A model generated the notes under the pieces. It searched no databases. It saw nothing but the letters and a program-made list of their open reading frames with translations, and had not been told where the DNA came from. A stretch of DNA of 64,000 nucleotides from Weissella koreensis KCTC 3621 (lineage in GTDB: Bacteria; Bacillota; Bacilli; Lactobacillales; Lactobacillaceae), in assembly GCF_000277645.1 (NCBI RefSeq), contig NZ_AKGG01000011.1, forward strand, positions 130,862 through 194,861, read 5' to 3'. How positions within the stretch are numbered: the stretch's first letter is position 1; the number at the start of each line of letters is the position of its first letter. Positions 1-10,281 of this stretch are shown here, piece by piece. The translations under genes were made by a program, and so were the position numbers.

Positions 1-68
1 CCGTCATCCGTTAAAACATCATAAAATCCAGCTAATGATAGATGAATTTGTCCATGATAATTGGTCAT
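1..68 (-). CDS. rsgA: Ribosome small subunit GTPase RsgA, N-terminal fragment
   Basis: The window cuts this gene after about 22 codons, so only the extreme N-terminus is visible (MTNYHGQIHLSLAGFYDV and a few more residues). The segment resembles the start of RsgA proteins, where a short beta strand leads into a conserved AGFYxV motif of the OB fold. RsgA is a circularly permuted GTPase acting in 30S subunit maturation. A TGAGGAAA ribosome binding site lies 5-6 bases before the ATG. Its place just after prpC-prkC on the same strand is the usual one in Firmicutes and is the main support. A terminator separates it from prkC, so it probably has its own promoter. Confidence 0.75.
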   Translation of the reverse strand, partial: MTNYHGQIHLSLAGFYDVLTDD

Positions 69-175
69 TCAATTTCCTCAATTTTCTATAGATATTAGTA
101 TTAACTAATTTTAGCGTAATATTGATTTAAAAACCATGCTGAAAATTTTCTTACTCTCACTAAACTATCAAAATT

Positions 176-226
176 AAAAAAAATATCAGATCCGGTCAAT
201 TCTTTAGAATTACCTTTTCTGATATC
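176..226 (-). terminator. Terminator after prkC
   Basis: Read on the minus strand, ATATCAGA pairs with TCTGATAT, and inside lies a second stem (GGTAATTC with GAATTGACC). A run of eight T follows. It closes the priA-fmt-rsmB-prpC-prkC transcript before rsgA. Confidence 0.8.
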
Positions 227-262
227 TATTTCTTTAAATATTATGTTTGATCTTCTATCTGA

Positions 263-2251
263 TTAACTTGATGAACTACTAGTACTAGAGACGCTACTGC
301 TAGCGCTAGAACTACTGCTACTTGAACTATTACCTGATCCGCTTGAGACACTAATCTTCAAAGTTCCACCCTTTTTAAGGGTTCCACCTGAGGAGATATT
401 TTGACTAGTTACCTTGCTGCTATCATCTGCTCCAGCTGGATCAACATTAACCTCAATCCCATTCTTATCAGCCCAAGACTTAACATCTCCATATGTTTTA
501 CCTACGAAATCTGGAACTGAAATTGGGTTTGCCCCAGATGAAATTGCTACCGTAACAACAGTCCCATCTTTAATTTTTGTTCCAGCCTTAATCGACTGTG
601 AAATAACGTTATTTTCATCAACAGAATCCGAGGCTTGCTGAGCAAATGAAACGATAACCCCCTGTTTATTAGCTAATTTTTGTGCCTCATTTTGAGTCAT
701 ATCACTAAAATCAGGTACAACTAATGACTTTTGTCCTCTTGATACCGTAAAGGTAATCGTTGTTTTTGAAGGATCTACCTTATATTCAGCAGGAATATCT
801 TGTTCACTAATATAACCTGACGGAACATCAGCATTATACTGATGTACGGCTTTGATCTTATAGCCTCTGGTTCGTAGCTGACTGGCAACTTTTGAATATT
901 TCTCACCTGTATAATCGCCAACACGAACCATCTTAGCGCCACTTGAGATATAAAGATCAACACTATCACCTTTATTAATTTTTTGACCAGCTTTTGGATC
1001 AGTTTTAATCACATAGCCCTTTTTAACATCTTTATTATTAACATGATAAACTTGTCCAACTGTAACCCCATCTTGTTTCAAAGATTGGCGTGCCGAACTT
1101 TCGGTATCTCCTGTAAAATCAGAAATCGTTACTTTATTAGGTGTTAGACCAAAAATCAAAAAGATAGTCAAAATTGCAGAAAATGCAATCGCAATCCAGG
1201 TCATAATCCGACGGGGTTTACTCCAAATTTTAATACTAGATTGTTCCTTACCCTTACCTGATTTTTTCTTAACATCCCGTTGAGCTTTACGTGATATTGG
1301 TTCTGCTGTTGTATTATGCTTAGACTCTTGATTAGCCACCGCTCCCAAAACATCATTAGGAATAATTTTAGTAACTGTTGTCGTATCGTCAGCTTGGTTA
1401 TTCAAATTCAAACGCGGCTCATTTAAACGTTCAGTCGACATTACATTTGATAAATCTTGGCGCATCTCATTAACTGAACTATAACGGTCCATTGGATTTT
1501 TCTGTGTAGCCCGTAAAATCACGTTTTCCAACGCTTGTGGAATTCGTGGATCAATATCACGTACAAATGGCATTGGCTCTGACGAATGCATCAATGCCAC
1601 ACTAACTGCCTCTTGGGCATCAAATGGCACCTTACCAACCAACATTTCATAGAGAATAATACCTAATGCATAAATATCGCTACGCGTTGTTGCCATCCCC
1701 CCTTTAACTTGCTCAGGAGACATATAATGTATTGAACCAATTGCAACGTCAGTTTTAGTTAATCCCAAACTAGATTGTGCTAATGCAATCCCAAAATCAG
1801 TAATCTTAGCGCGGCTACTTTCATCAATTAAAATATTTTGTGGTTTTAAATCACGATGAACAATGTTATGACTATGTGCCATTGCCACTCCAGCCAAAAC
1901 ATCATCCATAATTTCTAATGTCCGCGTTATCGTTAGCGGATGATGACTAGCAATGTAACGTTTTAAATCTTCTCCCTTAACATATTCACTGACTAAAAAT
2001 TGCAGTTGATTAGATTCACCAAAATCGTAAACTTGGATAATATTTGGATGGACCAACTCAGTTGAGGCAGCGATTTCATTTTCAAAACGTTGACGACTAG
2101 TACTGTTATCACGCATATCCAAACGAAGCAATTTAACGGAAACATCCCGATTTAAAATTTGGTCATGTGCACGATAAACATTGGCCATACCACCTTCACC
2201 TAATGGCTCAATGATTTGATAACGATCGGCAATTAATTCATTAACTTGCAT
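263..2251 (-). CDS. prkC: PASTA-domain Ser/Thr protein kinase PrkC/Stk
   Basis: A 662-residue membrane kinase that senses cell-wall fragments and phosphorylates targets in growth and wall synthesis. The kinase domain is complete: glycine loop GEGGMANVY (18-26), catalytic Lys40, HRDLKPQN loop (about 134-141) and DFG. A Lys/Arg-rich stretch precedes one membrane helix near 350-370. Outside follow four PASTA-like repeats and a tail of about 25 mostly serine residues. Lys40 sits in VSVK rather than the common VAIK, but the lysine is kept. The start codon overlaps the stop of prpC by one base (TAATG), so kinase and phosphatase are translationally coupled. Confidence 0.97.
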   Translation of the reverse strand: MQVNELIADRYQIIEPLGEGGMANVYRAHDQILNRDVSVKLLRLDMRDNSTSRQRFENEIAASTELVHPNIIQVYDFGESNQLQFLVSEYVKGEDLKRYIASHHPLTITRTLEIMDDVLAGVAMAHSHNIVHRDLKPQNILIDESSRAKITDFGIALAQSSLGLTKTDVAIGSIHYMSPEQVKGGMATTRSDIYALGIILYEMLVGKVPFDAQEAVSVALMHSSEPMPFVRDIDPRIPQALENVILRATQKNPMDRYSSVNEMRQDLSNVMSTERLNEPRLNLNNQADDTTTVTKIIPNDVLGAVANQESKHNTTAEPISRKAQRDVKKKSGKGKEQSSIKIWSKPRRIMTWIAIAFSAILTIFLIFGLTPNKVTISDFTGDTESSARQSLKQDGVTVGQVYHVNNKDVKKGYVIKTDPKAGQKINKGDSVDLYISSGAKMVRVGDYTGEKYSKVASQLRTRGYKIKAVHQYNADVPSGYISEQDIPAEYKVDPSKTTITFTVSRGQKSLVVPDFSDMTQNEAQKLANKQGVIVSFAQQASDSVDENNVISQSIKAGTKIKDGTVVTVAISSGANPISVPDFVGKTYGDVKSWADKNGIEVNVDPAGADDSSKVTSQNISSGGTLKKGGTLKISVSSGSGNSSSSSSSSASSSVSSTSSSSS

Positions 2252-2994
2252 TAGTATTCCCCTTCTCCTTCCTGCATACCTAAGAGCACTGTTATATTAT
2301 CTGGCGTACTCTTCTGATTAGCTGTTGCAATTAAATGCGCTACTGCTAAGGAAATGTTATCACTATCTTGAATGATTTTAACAACCTCATAATCAGAAAG
2401 CGCCTTTCCTAATCCATCTGTGGTGAGGAGGAGGAGGTCTCCTTCTTCTATTTTCATATCTTGAATATCTGGTTTTGCCTCAGTATTAACTCCTAATTGA
2501 CGAGTAATCATATTACGACCAGGATGATCTTTTGCTTCTTCTGAAGTAATAGCTCCCCGTCGTAATAACTCGCTCGCCAAATTGTGATCCTGTGTTAGTT
2601 GTAAAATACTATCACGACGTAAAAGATAGGCTCTCGAATCGCCTAAATTTGATATAACCAAAGAATTGGGCAAGATTACTGCAATGACTAATGTTGTTGC
2701 CATCCCTTTTAAAGTTTTATAGCGATTAGCGGTTGTTAAAATTTTTTTATTTTCTTGGAGTGTCTGTGCTAACAGCCAATCTTTAGCCGCGCTTGGAGTG
2801 TATATCTGTGTCATAAGCCAGTCATTTCCAAAATGTGAAACGGCCATAGTCGCCGCTACATCACCGGCATTTTGACCACCAACGCCATCCGCAACAATCG
2901 CTAATTGAACTCCTCGTTGATTCACAAAAACATCAACATAATCTTGATTATCAGCACGAACAGTTCCACGATCTGTTGCAAATGCGATTTTCAT
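2251..2994 (-). CDS. prpC: PP2C-type Ser/Thr phosphatase PrpC/Stp
   Basis: A cytoplasmic 247-residue metal-dependent phosphatase that reverses PrkC phosphorylation. The PP2C motifs are all present: DNQD near residue 16, VADGVGG near 36, TTDGL near 192 with the metal-binding aspartate, and PDNITV near the C-terminus. The length is normal for the bacterial family. It lies 42 bases after rsmB and overlaps prkC by one base, so the antagonists are made together. A GGAGAGGG site precedes the ATG. Confidence 0.97.
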   Translation of the reverse strand: MKIAFATDRGTVRADNQDYVDVFVNQRGVQLAIVADGVGGQNAGDVAATMAVSHFGNDWLMTQIYTPSAAKDWLLAQTLQENKKILTTANRYKTLKGMATTLVIAVILPNSLVISNLGDSRAYLLRRDSILQLTQDHNLASELLRRGAITSEEAKDHPGRNMITRQLGVNTEAKPDIQDMKIEEGDLLLLTTDGLGKALSDYEVVKIIQDSDNISLAVAHLIATANQKSTPDNITVLLGMQEGEGEY

Positions 2995-3036
2995 AACTTG
3001 CCCTCTCCTTTTAGTTTCTCCAATATAAATTATATA

Positions 3037-4395
3037 TTACTTTTTTTTACGTAACGTCGCAACGAAAAATCCATCTGAATCAAAATCGTCAGGGAAAACT
3101 TGCATTGTTAATTGTGATCGTTGAGGCAAAGGACCAATGGTGGGTACTAATTCATAATCTGAATTTTGCTCTAAAAAGTCTTGAACAACAGCATCATTTT
3201 CAATTTCTAAAATAGTGCAAGTCCCATAGACCAAATTTCCACCCTTTTTTAATTTAGGAGCCACTGCATTTAGCATATCTAGTTGAATTTGGTGTAATTT
3301 CATACTATCAGCGTAGCTTTTTTCATATCTAATCTCAGGCTTTCGACGTAATAATCCAAACCCTGAACATGGAGCATCAACTAAAATCGCATCAAAGGTT
3401 TCATCATCAAACTGTTCATCGACTTTACGAGCATCTAATTCTTGAGCGTGCACCTGATCAGATACGTGCAGTCTTTGTGCATTTTCTTCGATCAATTTGA
3501 TCTTATGAGGGTGGATATCAAGTGCTTCCACGATACCGCCTTGCTTTGGATCTAAATAACTGGCGATTTGTGTTGTCTTACCACCAGGAGCGGCCGCAGC
3601 ATCTAATACTTTCATTGATGGTGTTAAATTTAGATTAGGAACCATTAGCATAGCTGATTCATCTTGTAATGTTAGCAAGCCATCTTCAAATGCTTTAGAA
3701 GAAGCAACATGTCCATGTTTGATACGAAGTGCCTCAGGTGTAACTTTAGAAGCTTCTACTTCAAAGCCTTCTGCCTCCAAAACAGTAGTAACTTGTTCCT
3801 GCGTTGTAACTGCCCGATTAATTCGTGCAGATTGAGCTGGTGCATCATTAATAGAACGAGCGATCTTAACCATTTTTTCATGGCCAACTTCACTTTCTAG
3901 TTGTTTTAGTAGCCAAACTGGTAACGAAGCTTCAATTGATAATTGTTCAATTGGATCTTTAATTGTCGTAAATTCAGGTAATCCTTGCCGTTCAAGGCTA
4001 TGCAAAACCCCCGTTACATACTTACGAATTCCATCATGACCACGGCGCTTAGCAATTTGAATTGCCTCATCAAAAATGGCATGTTGTGGTATTTTATCAA
4101 GGTATTGCATTTGATAAACTGATATCATTAATAACTCTTTGACAAATGGATCAACATTCCCACGTAAGAATGGTTTTAACCAATATTCTAAAGTCAGGCG
4201 ATGTTGAATCACACCATAAACAATTGTTGTGAGTAAATGTATATCTCGCTCCTCTAATTTTGAGGCTTTCGCAAGTTGATTTAATTGCAAATTTGAATAT
4301 GCGCCATCTTTGACCCGTTCTAATACCCGAACTGATAACGCGCGGGCATTACTTTGTTCCCACCCCGCGATTTGTTTTGAATTTCCTTTACTCAT
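3037..4395 (-). CDS. rsmB: 16S rRNA m5C methyltransferase RsmB
   Basis: Methylates cytosine 967 (E. coli numbering) of 16S rRNA. The 452-residue protein has an N-terminal NusB-like RNA-binding domain (about 1-140) and a Rossmann methyltransferase domain. SAM is bound by DAAAAPGGKT near residue 270; the two catalytic cysteines lie in APCSGFG and YGTCT. It overlaps fmt by eight bases and is followed by prpC, the standard order in Bacilli. No sign of disruption. Confidence 0.97.
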   Translation of the reverse strand: MSKGNSKQIAGWEQSNARALSVRVLERVKDGAYSNLQLNQLAKASKLEERDIHLLTTIVYGVIQHRLTLEYWLKPFLRGNVDPFVKELLMISVYQMQYLDKIPQHAIFDEAIQIAKRRGHDGIRKYVTGVLHSLERQGLPEFTTIKDPIEQLSIEASLPVWLLKQLESEVGHEKMVKIARSINDAPAQSARINRAVTTQEQVTTVLEAEGFEVEASKVTPEALRIKHGHVASSKAFEDGLLTLQDESAMLMVPNLNLTPSMKVLDAAAAPGGKTTQIASYLDPKQGGIVEALDIHPHKIKLIEENAQRLHVSDQVHAQELDARKVDEQFDDETFDAILVDAPCSGFGLLRRKPEIRYEKSYADSMKLHQIQLDMLNAVAPKLKKGGNLVYGTCTILEIENDAVVQDFLEQNSDYELVPTIGPLPQRSQLTMQVFPDDFDSDGFFVATLRKKK

Positions 4396-5341
4396 GAGTA
4401 ATTATTTGTTCTCCTTCGGTAAAATTAGCATGCCCATTTAAGTAGGCGGTAACATCCATTTTTGGTTTTCCAGCTGGCTGCAATTCATCAATTGCTAAAA
4501 TATTTCCATCACCAGCGACTATCCATAATTCATGTTTATTCTTTTTGAAAACTGTTCCGCTTGGTAAATCACTATGTTCATCAATTAAATGGGATTTTTG
4601 AACTTTTGTACGTTTCCCTTTAATTTCAGTATGTGCAATCGGAAAAGGATATAATCCTCGAATTTGATTAAATATTTCTCGTGCCGATTTTGAAAAATCA
4701 AGTGACTCTTCTTCTGGCTTAATATTCGGTGAAAAGGTTACCAAATCAGGATCTTGCGGTGTCGCTACATTCGTTCCATCGATTAATTCCGGCAATGTTT
4801 TTAATAATAAATCGCGGCCAAGAATAGATAATTTTTCAAATAAAGTTCCAGTGTTGTCATCATCTGTAATAGGTAATGTAGCTTGTGATAGAACATCACC
4901 AGCATCCATTTGCTTAATCATATACATGATTGAAACACCCGTTTCAGTATCACCATTAAGTAAGGCATAGTGAATTGGAGCCCCGCCTCGATACTTTGGC
5001 AGCAATGAAGCATGGACATTAATAGCACCAATTTTAGCTGCATTCAATAATTTTGTTGGTAAAAATTGACCATAAGCAGCTGTAATCATAATATCAGGCT
5101 GTAAATCAATTAAAGCCTGTAATTCTGGTGAACCACTTAACTTAGCCGGTTGAAACACAGGAATCCCCGCTTTAACAGCAACTTCTTTGACGGGTGTAGG
5201 CGTCATGACTTTCTTGCGCCCCACTGGTCGATCTGGTTGTGTTAAAACAGCAATCACATCGTAATCAGGATGATTAATTAATGATTCTAAAATACCAACT
5301 GAAAACTGGGGAGTTCCCATAAAAATAATTTTTGTTTGCAT
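4388..5341 (-). CDS. fmt: Methionyl-tRNA formyltransferase
   Basis: Formylates initiator Met-tRNA with 10-formyl-tetrahydrofolate. The 317-residue protein shows the formyltransferase core with HASLLPKYRGGAPIHYA (about 111-127), including the catalytic Asn-His region, and the C-terminal tRNA-binding OB domain after about residue 205. Length is typical. It begins 14 bases after priA and overlaps rsmB, so it belongs to a tightly packed operon for translation start and replication restart. Confidence 0.97.
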   Translation of the reverse strand: MQTKIIFMGTPQFSVGILESLINHPDYDVIAVLTQPDRPVGRKKVMTPTPVKEVAVKAGIPVFQPAKLSGSPELQALIDLQPDIMITAAYGQFLPTKLLNAAKIGAINVHASLLPKYRGGAPIHYALLNGDTETGVSIMYMIKQMDAGDVLSQATLPITDDDNTGTLFEKLSILGRDLLLKTLPELIDGTNVATPQDPDLVTFSPNIKPEEESLDFSKSAREIFNQIRGLYPFPIAHTEIKGKRTKVQKSHLIDEHSDLPSGTVFKKNKHELWIVAGDGNILAIDELQPAGKPKMDVTAYLNGHANFTEGEQIITHE

Positions 5342-5355
5342 ATTTACTCCTAATT

Positions 5356-7776
5356 TTACAAATTAATAGGGTCACGATTAATACTAATTTGAATATTTTT
5401 ATCAATAATCTTTTGAGCATCATTAACTAAAAGATTAAGCGCTTGTTCTAATTTATCATCATACTTAAATCGTAATGAAATTTGATAAACATACCGATTT
5501 TTAACTCGACGAATTGATCCCGGAGCGGGCCCAAATATCATAGTACTAGGCATAATTTGTTCTCGTAACCAGTTAACAATTTTATATGCTATTTTAGCTA
5601 CATCCTGCTCGTTTGGATGAGTCAATTTAATCTGAATAGCATAATAATATGGCGAATAATGCCAAGTTTTACGTAGACTCATTTCTTGCTGATAGAAAGC
5701 TTCATAATCTTGATTTTGAGCTAATTTGATAGCATAATGCTGTGGATTAAAGGTCTGAATAACGACATTCCCAACCTTATCAGCCCGACCTGCTCGACCT
5801 GCAACTTGAGTGATTAACTGAAAGGTCCTTTCACTAGCACGATAATCTGGAATTTTCAAAGTTGTATCCGCATTTAAAACTCCTACAAGAGTCACATTGG
5901 GGAAATCTAATCCCTTTGCAATCATTTGCGTTCCAATCAAAATATCCGCCTTTTGTTGACCAAACTGTTCCAACAGTCGATCTGTAGCGCCTTTTTTACG
6001 CGTTGTATCATTATCCATACGGATAATACGTGCTTGAGGAAACTTGTCTTGCAATTGTTCTTCCACTTTTTGCGTTCCAGTCCCAAAAGGCCTAATCCGA
6101 GTGGACCCACATACTGGACATTTATGAGGTATCGGCTGTGTAGCACCACAGACATGGCACTCCATTCGATAAGTATCTTTATGCATCGTCAATGCTAAAT
6201 CGCAATTAGGGCACATTGGAACATAGCCACAATCTCGACACATCATAAAATTAGCATAACCACGTCGATTAAGCATTAAAATAATTTGTTGCTTTTTTTC
6301 TAAACGTTCTTCAATTTGATCAAGCAATTGTGGTGAAAAAACTTCATCCCCTCCCGACTTAATCACTTCACTCATATCAATAATTTGAGCTGTTGGTAAT
6401 GGATTTGCGAGTGCCCGCTTTTTCAATTCCAACAACTGATAGACATGCTTTTGTGCCCGTGCTCGACTTTCTAATGAAGGCGTGGCTGATCCCAAAATAA
6501 GGACTGCTTGATGTCTATTAGCACGCCACGAGGCAATATCACGAGCATGATATCGTGGATTATCATCTTGCTTATAAGAACTTTCATGTTCTTCATCCAT
6601 AATTATCAAGCCAATCTGTTCCAAAGGGGCAAAAATAGCCGAACGTACTCCTACAACTACATGGACCTCTTGGCGCTGAATTCGACGCCACTCATCATAT
6701 CGTTCACCATCTGATAAAGCCGAATGCAATAAAGCCACATCATCTCCAAAACGTCCTTTTACACGTCGGACCATCTGTGGAGTTAATGTAATTTCAGGAA
6801 CTAAAAATAGGGCTGTTTTTCCGGCCTCAATAGTTCTAGCAATTGCTTGTAAATATATTTCGGTTTTACCCGAACCAGTCACACCCTCTAAGAGGAAAGT
6901 TGTTGAAATTTGTTGGTTCAATGCGCTATTAATCGCATCAAAGGCAACTGATTGTTCTTCATTCAAAACTAATGGCTTAGTTTTTTGAATAGTGCTTGAT
7001 AATGTTGGCGTACGATACGTTTCCATTTCAGTCATAGAAATCCAACCATTGGTAACCGCCTGATTTATATCTTGTGCTGTTAATTTATATGAATGTTGCA
7101 ACGAACTAACTAATTGCCAATCTGGTGTTGGATTTTCCATTAAAGCAGTTACAAAACGCGCCTGCTTTTTAGCATTTTTGTTAAGATTCCTTCTAATCTC
7201 ATCATATTGATCAGATGACAATTTATTTTTATATTTTTTGACTTTTTTAATCTTAGCCTTATTTTTTAAATAATATTTAAACCCTAGAGCCTTTATTGCT
7301 TGATAGTGTTTAATTTTGCTCATCAATTCAATTGGAATAAAATCTAATTCAAACGGAATTTCATCGCGATCAATAAACAAATCATTAATATTATTATCGT
7401 CAATCAAATTTGGATTTAATAAAATTAGCGTTTTTTGATATTTAGCTTTCATCACATTAGGCAACATCGCCTGTAAAACATTAATTTGAAAATTAAAATT
7501 ATGTTCAGCAATTCTTGCACTTAATTGAAGCAATTCTTGATTTAAAACCGGTTCTAAATCTAAAACATTAGTTATCGGTTTCAACGGCTTAGTAGTTGTC
7601 TCGCCTTTAACCACCTCTAATACGAAGCCTTGAATTTGGCGTCCCCCGTTACCAAAAGGAACTTGTACTCGCATACCTGGCTGTACAATTGATTGAAGAT
7701 TTTCTGGAATTTGATATGTCCATGGTTTATTCGTTTGTCGTGTGGAAACATCTACAATAATTTTTGCGACATCCAT
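5356..7776 (-). CDS. priA: Primosomal helicase PriA
   Basis: A superfamily 2 helicase that reloads the replisome at stalled forks. The protein (806 residues from the chosen start) has a 3-prime DNA-binding N-domain, Walker A GVTGSGKTE, a DEEH Walker B box, and paired-cysteine zinc motifs (CRDCGYVPMCPNC, then CHVCG and CPVCG) inside the helicase core. I place the start three codons inside the longest frame, at 7776, because AAGGAG then lies nine bases upstream; the earlier ATG overlaps that site. It is the first gene of the operon running to prkC. Confidence 0.96.
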   Translation of the reverse strand: MDVAKIIVDVSTRQTNKPWTYQIPENLQSIVQPGMRVQVPFGNGGRQIQGFVLEVVKGETTTKPLKPITNVLDLEPVLNQELLQLSARIAEHNFNFQINVLQAMLPNVMKAKYQKTLILLNPNLIDDNNINDLFIDRDEIPFELDFIPIELMSKIKHYQAIKALGFKYYLKNKAKIKKVKKYKNKLSSDQYDEIRRNLNKNAKKQARFVTALMENPTPDWQLVSSLQHSYKLTAQDINQAVTNGWISMTEMETYRTPTLSSTIQKTKPLVLNEEQSVAFDAINSALNQQISTTFLLEGVTGSGKTEIYLQAIARTIEAGKTALFLVPEITLTPQMVRRVKGRFGDDVALLHSALSDGERYDEWRRIQRQEVHVVVGVRSAIFAPLEQIGLIIMDEEHESSYKQDDNPRYHARDIASWRANRHQAVLILGSATPSLESRARAQKHVYQLLELKKRALANPLPTAQIIDMSEVIKSGGDEVFSPQLLDQIEERLEKKQQIILMLNRRGYANFMMCRDCGYVPMCPNCDLALTMHKDTYRMECHVCGATQPIPHKCPVCGSTRIRPFGTGTQKVEEQLQDKFPQARIIRMDNDTTRKKGATDRLLEQFGQQKADILIGTQMIAKGLDFPNVTLVGVLNADTTLKIPDYRASERTFQLITQVAGRAGRADKVGNVVIQTFNPQHYAIKLAQNQDYEAFYQQEMSLRKTWHYSPYYYAIQIKLTHPNEQDVAKIAYKIVNWLREQIMPSTMIFGPAPGSIRRVKNRYVYQISLRFKYDDKLEQALNLLVNDAQKIIDKNIQISINRDPINL

Positions 7777-7897
7777 TAAGATCATCTCCTTCCAAAAATT
7801 ACACTTCTAATAATTATAGCAGACCATGCACCTTTTCGGACCGTATAAATTATATTATGATTTATTTTAAAAAATTGACTGAATTTTACCTTGAAAT

Positions 7898-7945
7898 TAA
7901 AAAGAACTAGATACACGTAAATTCGTCTATCCAGCTCTTTTAAAA
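7898..7945 (-). terminator. Terminator after ackA
   Basis: On the minus strand an imperfect stem pairs AAAGAGCTGGATAGACG with CGTGTATCTAGTTCTTT around a short AT loop and runs into five T. It separates ackA from priA. Confidence 0.8.
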
Positions 7946-7951
7946 TTAAAT

Positions 7952-9136
7952 TTACTTTTTCAATGATTCAACATCGCGTGCAATCATGATTTCTTCATCT
8001 GTTGGCACAATCAAAACCTCAGCAGTTGATCCTTCGGCAGTCAAAATTGTTTCTTTACCGTAAACATCATTCTTTGATTCGTCCATCTTAATACCCATAA
8101 AGTTCAAGCGTTCAATAATGTGAGAACGTTGTTCCTTAGAATTTTCTCCAACTCCACCAGAAAATACTAAGACGTCCACACCGCCCATTTCTACGATATA
8201 TTGACCAATATATCGTAGAACACGGTCTTCCCACATATCAATAGCTAACTTAGCATGTGGATTAGTTTCGGCTACTTCTTTCAAATCACGCATATCTGAA
8301 GAAATAGTAGACACTCCTAACAAACCAGACTTTTTGTTCATAATTTCAAGCATTTGCTCATTAGTTAATCCTTCACGCTCTTGGATATAGTTAACTAATG
8401 ATGGATCAATGTCACCCGTTCGCGTAGCCATCATTACTCCAGCTAATGGTGTGAAGCCCATTGAAGTATCAAATGACTTTCCATCCTTAATGGCTGTAAT
8501 TGATGATCCAGCTCCCAAATGCAATGTAATAATCTTTAGTGATTCTAATGGCTTACCTAACATTTCAGCGGCACGAGCTGAAATATAACGGTGTGAAGTT
8601 CCATGTGCACCATATTTACGTGCACCGTACTTCGTATAATATTCATATGGTAAACCATATAAATAGTTAACTTGCGGCATTGTCTGATGAAAGGCAGTGT
8701 CGAAAACTGCAACTGATAATGCATTTGGAATTAATTTTTTAAAAGTCTTAATCCCTACAATGTTAGCTGGTTCATGTAGTGGTGCATAATCAATTAGTTT
8801 TTGTAATTTCTCCATAACATCGTCATCGATTACTACGGAATGATTATACCATTCACCCCCAGCAACGACACGATGTCCTACACCTGTAATTTCTTGAATA
8901 TCAGAAATTACACCGTGTTGCTTAAATTGTTCAAGTACATAAGCAATTCCTTGCTCATGATCTTTGATATCTAAGATGTTTTCAAACTTTTCTCCATTAA
9001 ATTTTAATGAAAAAATAGAATCAGATAGTCCGATTCGTTCAATTTGTCCCTTTGCAATTACCTCTTCACTTGGCATTTCAATTAATTGAAATTTCAAAGA
9101 TGAAGATCCTGCATTAATTGCTATTGTCTTCGCCAT
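7952..9136 (-). CDS. ackA: Acetate kinase
   Basis: Interconverts acetyl phosphate and ADP with acetate and ATP, the substrate-level ATP step of acetate formation. The 394-residue ASKHA-fold protein shows INAGSSSLKF at the N-terminus, GHRVVAGG (substrate Arg near 91), HGTSHRYIS near 180, HLGAGSS near 207 and SGGVGENS near 325. Length is standard. It has its own terminator and follows a YtxK-like methylase gene, the arrangement also seen in Bacillus. I saw no convincing cre site upstream. Confidence 0.97.
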   Translation of the reverse strand: MAKTIAINAGSSSLKFQLIEMPSEEVIAKGQIERIGLSDSIFSLKFNGEKFENILDIKDHEQGIAYVLEQFKQHGVISDIQEITGVGHRVVAGGEWYNHSVVIDDDVMEKLQKLIDYAPLHEPANIVGIKTFKKLIPNALSVAVFDTAFHQTMPQVNYLYGLPYEYYTKYGARKYGAHGTSHRYISARAAEMLGKPLESLKIITLHLGAGSSITAIKDGKSFDTSMGFTPLAGVMMATRTGDIDPSLVNYIQEREGLTNEQMLEIMNKKSGLLGVSTISSDMRDLKEVAETNPHAKLAIDMWEDRVLRYIGQYIVEMGGVDVLVFSGGVGENSKEQRSHIIERLNFMGIKMDESKNDVYGKETILTAEGSTAEVLIVPTDEEIMIARDVESLKK

Positions 9137-9237
9137 TCTTAAATATCTCCTTTATTTTTCGCATTACATCAAAGTTAATAGTAACTTTATATAAATTATA
9201 TTTTACCATGAAAATAAGAATCTAGGGTTTGCTATTT

Positions 9238-10239
9238 CTAAATCTTAGTTTTCCAGTCTAAGAAGTCTCCAATAAATTGTTTATTAGAGGAACTATCACC
9301 GATTTCTGGTATTTGGGCTAACAAAACAGGTTCAGCTTGAGTATGACTTTCATCACGCCTTTGTAAAATCATTAACTCTTTACCAACTGCTCCTTGTTTA
9401 AACAGCTTTTGAGGGAATTTAATAATTGCCTGTAGTAGAACTGTATCATCTGCAAATAGTCTTAAAAGATCAGGACCTTGCTCTGTTTCTAGGATGTTTT
9501 CGGGAACTAGCAATAAAGCTGTCCCACCAGGAACCAATGTATTCAATGCTTTTTCAATCAATAAATGGTGAACGTATGTTAAATCGTTATCTTGTTTAGT
9601 TTTAACGTTATAGCCATCTTCGACCTGTTTAGGATACATTCCAACTGGTAAGTCACCCACTACGATATTAAATTTATTCGTGAAATTAAAATCAACAGCA
9701 TCGGCTAACTGTAAATTCCAATCATAACCTAAAATTGAATTCATTCCACTTGCCAAGGTAAGCATTGTATCGTCATTATCAATTCCCGTTATTTTAACCT
9801 GATCACCATTTTCAACGACTTGCTGAATTGTTGCACTCAAATTACCTGACCCAACTCCCAAGTCTAATATTGATAGATTACTCTTATTTTCTATATTATT
9901 AAACTGATCTACAAAATATGCTACCCACATTCCTATAGCGTCTGGTGTAATTTGATAATTAGCCTGTAACTGGTCCTCCATCAAAGTTCCCACCAAAACC
10001 AATTGTAAAATTTGACGTCTATCTGTAACGTTCATTTTTTCTAATGACAATGAATTTACATTGTTTTCCCAAGCCGTAACCATTTCTTGATCTAACATGT
10101 TCAAATCTTCATGATCATGCTCCACAATCATAGAAAACACTTCTATTAAAGCTTCAATAGATGAAATATCCATTTCATCGCTTATTTCATTCCGCGTTAA
10201 TTGTAGAACATTAACTGCTTGCTCAATTTTTTCAAACAT
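9238..10239 (-). CDS. YtxK-like class I SAM methyltransferase
   Basis: A 333-residue protein related to N6-adenine DNA methylases of the YtxK group. The N-terminal helical part (1-about 110) is followed by a Rossmann domain with the SAM motif ILDLGVGSGNLSA near 125 and an acidic residue ending strand 2 (GIDND). The catalytic NPP(Y/F) motif of adenine methylases is replaced by DLPVG, common in this subfamily. Target and activity are not established. It sits directly after the comG genes and before ackA, the conserved Firmicutes order. Confidence 0.88.
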   Translation of the reverse strand: MFEKIEQAVNVLQLTRNEISDEMDISSIEALIEVFSMIVEHDHEDLNMLDQEMVTAWENNVNSLSLEKMNVTDRRQILQLVLVGTLMEDQLQANYQITPDAIGMWVAYFVDQFNNIENKSNLSILDLGVGSGNLSATIQQVVENGDQVKITGIDNDDTMLTLASGMNSILGYDWNLQLADAVDFNFTNKFNIVVGDLPVGMYPKQVEDGYNVKTKQDNDLTYVHHLLIEKALNTLVPGGTALLLVPENILETEQGPDLLRLFADDTVLLQAIIKFPQKLFKQGAVGKELMILQRRDESHTQAEPVLLAQIPEIGDSSSNKQFIGDFLDWKTKI

Positions 10240-10281
10240 GCTTTCACCTCTAAAAATTTTATATTAAATATAATTTTCAGT